In this document: positions 1-5,065 of the stretch, one piece after another
How positions within the stretch are numbered: position 1 is the first letter of the stretch
Layout of the letters: each line of letters begins with the position of its first letter
Assembly (NCBI GenBank): GCA_026992705.1
Contig: JALWYT010000266.1
Location: forward strand, 1 to 13,468
Direction of reading: 5' to 3'
DNA length: 13,468 nt
DNA from: Thiotrichaceae bacterium
GTDB taxonomy: Bacteria > Pseudomonadota > Gammaproteobacteria > Thiotrichales > Thiotrichaceae
Position numbers and translations under genes: made by a program
Notes under the pieces: model-generated
What the model saw: the letters and a program-made list of their open reading frames with translations, nothing else
Told to the model about the DNA's origin: nothing
The model's database searches: none

Positions 1-48
1 AAATTACGTTCTTTTTTTTCGTTACCCTTTCATACAAAAGTTTCAATA

Positions 49-79
49 AATACCAGCTCGGTATTAGAATATGCTAATA
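49..79. repeat. Two overlapping inverted repeats in the cytochrome leader
   Basis: AATACC (49-54) and GGTATT (60-65) are perfect inverted arms around a 5-base loop. TATTAG (62-67) and CTAATA (74-79) are perfect inverted arms around a 6-base loop, followed by a short T run (79-84). The two hairpins share bases 62-65, so they cannot both form. The second could be a weak terminator of a gene upstream of the window. No function is established; AT-rich DNA yields such short repeats by chance. Confidence 0.35.
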
Positions 80-82
80 TTT

Positions 83-114
83 TTGCGTAAGTCTAGCAAA
101 GTATGATATACAAT
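83..114 (+). promoter_or_regulatory. Candidate sigma70 promoter of the cytochrome c4 gene
   Basis: TTGCGT at 83-88 resembles a -35 box. TATACA (107-112, 18-base spacer) or TACAAT (109-114, 20-base spacer) resembles a -10 box. The site lies 55 to 85 bases before the chosen start at 169. Spacing is not ideal, so this is a weak call. Confidence 0.3.
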
Positions 115-168
115 GCCGCGTATTGTATGTGGATATTTTTAATTTTTTTAATATTGGGAGTTCTTCGA

Positions 169-783
169 ATGAAAAAGGTACTCATGATTGCACTAGCTGC
201 ATTAGTTGCTGGTGCATCCGCTTCTGTGCTTGCAAAAGGTAATGCAGATGCTGCAAAAGAAAAAGCAACAAAGGTTTGTGCTGCCTGCCATGGGGCTGAT
301 GGTAATAGTACGGCTGCAAATTTTCCTAAATTAGCAGGGCAACATCCTGAATATATTAAAAAGCAACTGCATGATTTTAAAGATGGCAAGCGTAATGATC
401 CAGTCATGAGTGCCCAGGCGAAGACATTGACTGATCAAGAAATTGAAGACCTTGCAGCCTATTATTCAGCACAAGTTATTAAACGTGGTGCAGTAAATGC
501 AGATTTACTTGAAGCAGGTGAGACTATTTACCGTGGTGGCAATATGAAAACACGTGTTACTGCATGTACAGGCTGCCATGGTCCGACTGCAGCAGGTAAC
601 GCTCCAGCAAAATTTCCAGCATTATCTGGACAACATCAGGATTATATTAAGAAGCAGCTACACGATTTCAAAAAAGAAGGTGGTCGTACAAATGACCCTA
701 ATGGCATGATGCGTGATATTGCTGCGAATATGTCTGAGAAAGAAATTGAAGCAGTTGCAGAGTATATTGCAGCAGTTCATTAA
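169..783 (+). CDS. Dihaem cytochrome c4, periplasmic
   Basis: A 204-residue exported c-type cytochrome that likely carries electrons in the periplasm towards a terminal oxidase; cytochromes c4 are tandem two-domain proteins. The N-terminus is a typical Sec signal peptide (Lys-Lys, then a hydrophobic stretch to about residue 19, ending near VLA-KG). Two haem c sites are visible: C37-A-A-C40-H41 and C133-T-G-C136-H137. Each domain repeats the same plan: CHG, then F-P-x-L-(A/S)-G-Q-H and IKKQLHDF, then a Met-containing stretch (DPVM in the first, GMMRD in the second) that should give the axial ligand. The start at 169 is preferred over the in-frame ATG at 103 because it has GGGAG at 156-160 and begins the signal peptide directly. 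The gene stands alone, with its own terminator. The family is sure; the specific partner oxidase is not known from this window. Confidence 0.93.
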   Translation: MKKVLMIALAALVAGASASVLAKGNADAAKEKATKVCAACHGADGNSTAANFPKLAGQHPEYIKKQLHDFKDGKRNDPVMSAQAKTLTDQEIEDLAAYYSAQVIKRGAVNADLLEAGETIYRGGNMKTRVTACTGCHGPTAAGNAPAKFPALSGQHQDYIKKQLHDFKKEGGRTNDPNGMMRDIAANMSEKEIEAVAEYIAAVH

Positions 784-805
784 TTCTAAATTTTATTCAG
801 ACTCT

Positions 806-835
806 AAAAAAGGCGGTCAAGTTTGATCGCTTTTT
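806..835 (+). terminator. Rho-independent terminator after cytochrome c4
   Basis: GCGGTCA (813-819) pairs with TGATCGC (824-830), with one G-U pair. The stem is flanked by an A run at 806-811 and a T run at 831-835, giving a classic hairpin plus U-tract 23 bases after the cytochrome stop. The flanking A and T runs could also let it work on the minus strand. Confidence 0.8.
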
Positions 836-863
836 ATGTTGAGTAGTTAGCAAAATATAGTAG

Positions 864-890
864 TTGCATCAACGCATCATTTATTTTAAT
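864..890 (+). promoter_or_regulatory. Possible rnpB promoter
   Basis: TTGCAT (864-869) and TTTAAT (885-890) could be -35 and -10 boxes, placing the transcription start near 897, where the RNase P RNA P1 helix begins. The spacer is only 15 bases, or 17 if TAATTT (887-892) is used. A promoter is expected here because the terminator at 806-835 isolates rnpB from the gene before it. Confidence 0.35.
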
Positions 891-896
891 TTAAGT

Positions 897-1242
897 GGGC
901 AAAGTTGACTGAACAATCGCCTCTTGATTGATTAAGGGGAGGAAAGTCCGGGCACTATAGGGTAGGATGCCAGATAACATCTGGGTGGCGAGAGCCAACG
1001 GAAAGTGCCACAGAAAATATACCGCCTCGTTTGAGGTAAGGGTGAAAAGGTGTGGTAAGAGCACACCGCGTCATTGGTAACAATGATGGCAGGGTAAACC
1101 CCATCCAGTGCAAGACCAAATAGGGATACGTATAGCGTGACCCGCGTTGTATCCGGGTAGGTTGCTTGAGGTGCATAGTGATATGCACCCCAGATGAATG
1201 ATTGTTCTCGACAGAACCCGGCTTACAGGTCAACTTTGCTCT
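897..1242 (+). ncRNA. rnpB: RNase P RNA (M1 RNA, bacterial type A)
   Basis: Catalytic RNA of RNase P, which removes 5' leaders from tRNA precursors together with the RnpA protein. The universal core is plain: GAGGAAAGTCCGGGC near 941-955, AGGTAAGGGTGAAA near 1034-1047, GGTAAGAGC near 1054-1062, the L15 segment GGTAAACCCC (1093-1102), then GCAAGACCAAATAGGG, and the 3' block ACAGAACCCGGCTTA (1211-1225). The ends pair as P1: GCAAAGTTGAC at 899-909 with GTCAACTTTGC at 1229-1239. P14 (CATTG-GTAA-CAATG) and P18 (GGTGCAT...ATGCACC) are also visible. At about 345 bases it is shorter than the 377-base E. coli RNA: P3 and P12 are small hairpins here. Exact ends are inferred from P1. Confidence 0.96.
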
Positions 1243-1246
1243 TTAT

Positions 1247-1268
1247 ACCTTATAAGGTTGTTATTTTT
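1247..1268 (+). terminator. Weak candidate terminator after rnpB
   Basis: The palindrome ACCTTATAAGGT (1247-1258) can form a short 4-bp stem and is followed by a T-rich stretch to 1268. It is 5 bases past the P1 helix. The stem is short, so it may instead be a processing site or chance. Confidence 0.35.
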
Positions 1269-1451
1269 ATAGTTGAGTTATACCTTTAATTTGTAAACTT
1301 TTTTAACAATTTCCTTTTATATTGAAGTCATTTATTAATATTGCTTTCTATCATGTTGATCAATATAAGAATCTTCTTTGATTTCAAGGTCATCTCTACT
1401 TTTTTCTCAGTAAGTTGTTGTATTTCTGTTCGTTACCCTGATCCTATTTTG
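1269..1451. other. AT-rich intergenic stretch without a gene
   Basis: Between the rnpB end and the mra promoter there is no open frame with a ribosome site and no recognisable RNA. A short inverted pair, ATATTG and CAATAT, lies in the segment around 1340-1370, but nothing assigns it a function. Confidence 0.6.
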
Positions 1452-1480
1452 TTGACAGTCTAGTATTCCGTGTCTATATT
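1452..1480 (+). promoter_or_regulatory. Sigma70 promoter of the dcw operon (Pmra equivalent)
   Basis: A perfect -35 box TTGACA (1452-1457), a 17-base spacer and a -10 box TATATT (1475-1480). Transcription would start near 1486-1488, about 70 bases before the old mraZ start. It is the best promoter in the window and sits where the main dcw promoter Pmra lies in E. coli. No other clear promoter is seen before murC, so it probably drives the whole cluster. Confidence 0.8.
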
Positions 1481-1490
1481 TCCCTTTTAG

Positions 1491-1516
1491 TGGGGTAATG
1501 TGGGGATTAAGTGGTA
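1491..1516 (+). promoter_or_regulatory. Putative MraZ operator, TGGGG direct repeats
   Basis: TGGGG occurs at 1491-1495 and 1501-1505, exactly 10 bases apart, followed by a degenerate copy TGGTA at 1512-1516 and a TGG at 1521. MraZ proteins bind TGGGN repeats separated by about 5 bases near their own promoter, and this array sits just past the predicted transcription start. The third copy has lost Gs and the spacing is one base too long. Since mraZ is broken here, this may be a relic site. Confidence 0.6.
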
Positions 1517-1555
1517 AGTCTGGAAATTTCTCCCTAAATTAAAGGATTTAGTATC

Positions 1556-2011
1556 GTGTTCTGTGGAATATCCAATCTGAATTTAGATGCTAAAGGTAGA
1601 TTGGAGATACTGACTCGATACTGAGAATCTATCTTTGCTAATGCATCTGGACAAGATTGTGGTAATCTGTGAATCATACTGATCATTGTTTGTTCGTCTA
1701 TTTCATAAATGAGTGGAATAGAATCGAGCAAGCTTTGATGAATGTACCCAATATGAATCGTCGTGTAAGAAAGAAATATACAGCATTTGATTTTAGGGTA
1801 TGCCGTCGAGCATGGGTTAGATAATCAAGGTAGAATACTACTGCCAGCACCATTACAAGAATTCGTTGGTTTAGGTAAAAACGTTATATTACCAGGTCGG
1901 CTAAATAAATTTAAATTATGGGATGCTGATGTGTGGTTTGAAGCTAAAGACCAATGGATTGCTGAAGCATAAGAAGAAAATGATGATGTATTTAATCAGG
2001 TCTCAATATAA
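1556..2011 (+). pseudogene. mraZ: mraZ pseudogene (dcw operon regulator)
   Basis: Intact MraZ is an AbrB-like DNA-binding protein of about 150 residues that represses the dcw operon. Homology runs the full length but in pieces. Frame A from GTG 1556 reads VFCGISNLNLDAKGRLE, matching the family start MFRG...NLDxKGR, then TRY followed by TGA at 1622-1624 where the family has Arg (TRYRE). After SGQ, homology moves to frame B (about 1669-1775: LFVYFINEWNRIEQAL...NMNRRVRK, the LLLYPLPEWExIEQKL region). It returns to frame A near 1778 (IQHLILGYA, then DNQGRILLPAPL and LNKFKLWD). A premature TAA at 1970-1972 is followed in frame by EENDDVFNQVSI and a TAA at 2009-2011 that overlaps the rsmH ATG, as expected of the old stop. 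The start codon and conserved Arg and Pro positions (C3, L19) are also altered. A 61-residue frame from TTG 1787 keeps only the C-terminal half-domain. AAAGGA at 1541-1546 may be the old ribosome site. Confidence 0.87.
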
Positions 2012-2958
2012 TGGTAGTGAAATATACCCACGATACTGTTTTGCTTAATGAAGCAGTTAATGCTTTAGCTATTCGTCCAAATGGTATTTATGTTGATGGA
2101 ACATTCGGTCGGGGGGGGCATAGTGCTAAGATAATAAGTCAATTAGATAAAGATGGACGCTTACTAATCATTGATCAAGACCCAGAGGCAATAGCAGTAG
2201 CTCAAGATTTATATGGTAATGATGAACGTGTAAAAATTTGGAAAGGTTCTTTTCAGGCAATACCACAAGCCCTAAGTGAGATGGAATTACCTGAAAAAGT
2301 AAATGGCGTATTGCTGGACTTAGGAGTGTCGTCACCTCAGTTAGATGATGCAAATCGGGGCTTTAGCTTTTCAAAAGATGGAGTCTTAGATATGCGAATG
2401 AATCCTGATGAAGGTCGTAGTGCAGCAGACTGGCTAAAAACCGCAACAGAGTCAGAAATTGCTGATGTGTTATGGCAGTATGGAGAGGAAAAACAAAGCC
2501 GTCGCATAGCGAGAGCTATTGTGCATGATCGAGAAATACAGCCGTTTAAAACAACCTTACAGCTTGCAGAAATGATTTCAAGAGTAATAAAACGCAGTGG
2601 GAAAAAACAGCAGCAGAAGCACCCCGCAACACGGAGTTTTCAGGCAATTCGTATTCATATTAATCAAGAGTTAGATACATTGATTCAATGTTTGGAAACA
2701 ACAACAGAGTATTTAAGTATTGGTGCTCGTCTTGTAGTGATTAGTTTTCACTCTTTAGAAGACCGGATTGTAAAACACTTTATGCGTGATAACTCACGCC
2801 CACCACATTTGCCCAAAGGCTTGCCGATTATGTCAAATAATTTGAAAAAACCACCTTTTCGTTTAATTGGAAAAGCAATAAAAGCCAGTGATGCGGAAGT
2901 ACAAAGAAATCCACGTTCACGCAGTGCAGTGATGAGAATTGCGGAGAGACAGGCTTGA
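2011..2958 (+). CDS. rsmH: 16S rRNA (cytosine(1402)-N4)-methyltransferase RsmH
   Basis: Methylates N4 of C1402 in the decoding centre of 16S rRNA using S-adenosylmethionine; also called MraW. At 315 residues it matches the usual length (E. coli 313). The N-terminal HDTVLLNEAVNAL, the SAM-binding loop GTFGRGGHS (residues 30-38), LLIIDQDPEA and LDLGVSSPQLD are all family hallmarks. FQAIRIHINQEL, VISFHSLEDRIVK and the C-terminal NPRSRSAVMRIAE complete the fold. The ATG overlaps the relic mraZ stop (TAATG). The only ribosome site visible is a weak AGG at 1998-2000, so translation may once have been coupled to mraZ. An eight-G run (2111-2118) encodes part of the SAM loop. The 3' end overlaps ftsL. 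Confidence 0.97.
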   Translation: MVVKYTHDTVLLNEAVNALAIRPNGIYVDGTFGRGGHSAKIISQLDKDGRLLIIDQDPEAIAVAQDLYGNDERVKIWKGSFQAIPQALSEMELPEKVNGVLLDLGVSSPQLDDANRGFSFSKDGVLDMRMNPDEGRSAADWLKTATESEIADVLWQYGEEKQSRRIARAIVHDREIQPFKTTLQLAEMISRVIKRSGKKQQQKHPATRSFQAIRIHINQELDTLIQCLETTTEYLSIGARLVVISFHSLEDRIVKHFMRDNSRPPHLPKGLPIMSNNLKKPPFRLIGKAIKASDAEVQRNPRSRSAVMRIAERQA

Positions 2959-3227
2959 ATAGTTGGCGATTCCCTCTTTTTATTGTGCTGTTTGTTGGCG
3001 TAATTAGTTTAGCGATTAAGGTTATTGATAATCGATACCAAGCAAGATTGCTTTATACAGAGTTACACCAATTAGAAAAAAAACGTGATGAATTAAATTC
3101 AGTATGGAATCGTTTACGAACACAAAAAAGCAGTATGTTAAATCGAGGAAAGATTGAGCGTCAGGCAAGAGAAAATCTCAATATGAAAAAGCCAGATGCT
3201 ATAGATATTAAGGTAATAAGAGAGTGA
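2955..3227 (+). CDS. ftsL: Cell division protein FtsL
   Basis: A small bitopic inner-membrane protein that joins FtsB and FtsQ and activates FtsW-FtsI at the septum. This 90-residue protein has a very short cytoplasmic N-terminus, one membrane segment at about residues 6-23, and a periplasmic coiled coil (about 28-62, with heptad-like Leu spacing in ELHQLEKKRDELNSVW). It ends with the conserved REN(L)xMxxP region (RENLNMKKPD) of the FtsL family. The start is TTG at 2955-2957, overlapping the rsmH TGA (TTGA), with GGAGA at 2943-2947 at proper distance. E. coli FtsL is longer (121), mainly at the N-terminus; Pseudomonas-type FtsL is near this size. Sequence conservation in the family is low, so the call rests on length, topology, motif and position. 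Confidence 0.93.
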   Translation: MNSWRFPLFIVLFVGVISLAIKVIDNRYQARLLYTELHQLEKKRDELNSVWNRLRTQKSSMLNRGKIERQARENLNMKKPDAIDIKVIRE

Positions 3228-5065
3228 AACGTCGTAATACTAAAACTCCCCCTGTGTACAGAGGTAGGAGATTATTCCTGATGGGGGTGCTGTTATTTGG
3301 AATTGCGGTCTTACTTGGTAAAGCAATTTATATCGAAATTTATCAGCAAGATGATTTACAGAAAAAATCAGATAAACGACAAAATCGTATTGTGTCAATT
3401 CCTGCTTATCGAGGCATGATTTTGGATCGAAATGGTGAGGCTTTGGCAATTAGTACACCTGTAAAAACAATTATCTGTGATCCTAAAAAGCTACTACATA
3501 AGAGGGAAAGGTTAAGAGAACTTTTTGAAAAAGCACGTCGTGAATATGAAGCAAAAGGAAAGTATGCCTCAACGGTTGAAAAAGATGCATATCAGCTAGC
3601 TAAATTAAATTTTATGGCATTTGAAGATAGTTTATCTGAGGTAGAAGATATATTGGACATGCAAGCAGGTGAATTAATTGATCGTTTAGAAAAGTCGCGT
3701 AACAAAGGCTTTTTATATCTAGCTCGACAAAAATCACCTGAAATTGCTCAACAAGTATTGGATATGGAATTACCAAATGTAAGAGCTAAGCAAGAATATA
3801 AACGCTTTTACCCAATGGCAGAGTCAGCTGCTCATGTAGTAGGTATTACGAATATTGATGGAAAAGGGGTTGAGGGTATTGAGCGTGCTAAAAATGATGT
3901 ATTAGCAGGTAAATCAGGTAAAAAACGGGTGATTAAAGATGGTCGTGGAAAATTAATTGAAAATATTGAGTTGCTAGAAAAAATGCAACCAGGTGTCGAT
4001 GTTTCGCTTAGCCTCGACCGCCGTTTACAATACTTAGCCTATAAAGCGTTAAAAATTCGGGTTTTTGAATTAGATGCTGAGTCTGGTTCAGTGATTGTGA
4101 TGGACACAAAAACGGGTGAAATCTTAGCGATGGCAAGTGTACCAAGTTATAACCCAAATAATCGTCGTACGATGCGAGCTTATAAAATGCGTAATCGATC
4201 AGTGGTTGATATGTACGAAGCAGGTTCAATTATGAAGCCTATTACCATTGCTGCAGCGATAGAGAGTCGAGTTATTGATGCTAATGTCAAAATTGATACA
4301 TCACCAGGTTACATCAAGCTTAGCCAGCGTTATACAGTTCGAGATCGTACTAACTTTGGGAAAATGTCGCTACCTTATTTATTGGCAAAATCTAGTAATG
4401 TTGGGGCGAGTCGTATTGCATTATTAATGGAGCCTCGCCAACATTGGATGTTTCTAAGCCGCTTAGGCTTTGGGCAAGAACCAAACGCTGGTTTCCCTGC
4501 TGAAGCAGCTGGGGTATTGCAGAATTATGTTAAATGGGGGCGGGTTGATATCGCATCACATGGTTATGGCTATGGAATTGCTGTTAGTTTGCTACAAATG
4601 GTTAGAGCTTATACGCCATTTGCTGCGGATGGCATGTTGCGTAGTCCAACCATATATAAATTGACTAAACCGAGTTTGAGTCGTCCAGTTATGTCGAAAA
4701 AAACAGCAAATGATGTATTGCATATGATGGAAGCAGTGGTTGCTTCTAACGCAACAGGAAAGTTAGCAGCTGTAAATGGCTATCGGGTTGCAGGGAAGAC
4801 AGGAACAGCACGTAAATTAATCAACAGAAAATACCGTACAGACAAGCTTATCACCAGCTTTATTGGTATTGCTCCTGTTAGTAATCCACGCTTAGTAGTA
4901 GGAGTGATTATTGATGATCCTAAATATGATAAAAGCGGTGGCAAGGCAGCTGCTCCCGTATTTTCCAAAGTGATGGCAGAGGCATTAAGGCTATTAGACA
5001 TTGCTCCTGATAAGCTGCCGTCAGACTCAAAATTAGCAGCTAGTAAAGCAGGAGGAGCAACATGA
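3224..5065 (+). CDS. ftsI: Septal peptidoglycan transpeptidase FtsI (PBP3)
   Basis: Class B penicillin-binding protein that crosslinks septal peptidoglycan; it works with FtsW. The 613 residues comprise a basic cytoplasmic tail, one membrane anchor (about 17-38), a pedestal domain with IPAYRGMILDRNGEALA (about 59-75), then the transpeptidase domain. The catalytic motifs are S335-I-M-K338 (SxxK), S390-S391-N392 (SxN) and K525-T-G-T528 (KTGT). SPSYNPNN-type sequence (VPSYNPNN) and MRNRSVVDMYEAGS precede the active serine as in E. coli PBP3. The usual P-G-S-T before the catalytic Lys reads A-G-S-I-M-K here. It is about 25 residues longer than E. coli FtsI because of a charged insertion around residues 92-130. 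The start is GTG at 3224, overlapping the ftsL TGA (GTGA). Confidence 0.97.
   Translation: MKRRNTKTPPVYRGRRLFLMGVLLFGIAVLLGKAIYIEIYQQDDLQKKSDKRQNRIVSIPAYRGMILDRNGEALAISTPVKTIICDPKKLLHKRERLRELFEKARREYEAKGKYASTVEKDAYQLAKLNFMAFEDSLSEVEDILDMQAGELIDRLEKSRNKGFLYLARQKSPEIAQQVLDMELPNVRAKQEYKRFYPMAESAAHVVGITNIDGKGVEGIERAKNDVLAGKSGKKRVIKDGRGKLIENIELLEKMQPGVDVSLSLDRRLQYLAYKALKIRVFELDAESGSVIVMDTKTGEILAMASVPSYNPNNRRTMRAYKMRNRSVVDMYEAGSIMKPITIAAAIESRVIDANVKIDTSPGYIKLSQRYTVRDRTNFGKMSLPYLLAKSSNVGASRIALLMEPRQHWMFLSRLGFGQEPNAGFPAEAAGVLQNYVKWGRVDIASHGYGYGIAVSLLQMVRAYTPFAADGMLRSPTIYKLTKPSLSRPVMSKKTANDVLHMMEAVVASNATGKLAAVNGYRVAGKTGTARKLINRKYRTDKLITSFIGIAPVSNPRLVVGVIIDDPKYDKSGGKAAAPVFSKVMAEALRLLDIAPDKLPSDSKLAASKAGGAT

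Noticed and set aside
103..168. Earlier in-frame ATG for cytochrome c4
   Set aside because: It would put 22 extra residues before a standard signal peptide and overlaps the candidate promoter; the ATG at 169 has GGGAG in place.
955..1233. 92-codon open frame on the minus strand over rnpB
   Set aside because: It is the antisense of the highly structured RNase P RNA; such frames are common annotation artefacts, and it has no ribosome site or context.
1534..1731. 65-codon minus-strand open frame near the promoter
   Set aside because: It lies antisense to the mraZ pseudogene, whose plus-strand homology is clear; it shows no recognisable family.
1622..1780. Programmed frameshifting or TGA recoding in mraZ
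   Set aside because: It would need two opposite shifts plus readthrough of a TGA and a TAA, no slippery heptamer is seen at the shift points, and TGA is an ordinary stop in rsmH, ftsL, ftsI, murE and murD.
3076..3083. A8 run in ftsL as a slippage or frameshift site
   Set aside because: The in-frame protein is full length and matches FtsL; A runs of this length are expected in AT-rich coding DNA.
4470..4664. Plus-strand frame inside ftsI, and similar internal frames in murD and on the minus strand across murE, murF, murG and murC
   Set aside because: They are out-of-frame shadows of well-supported genes without ribosome sites or family signatures.
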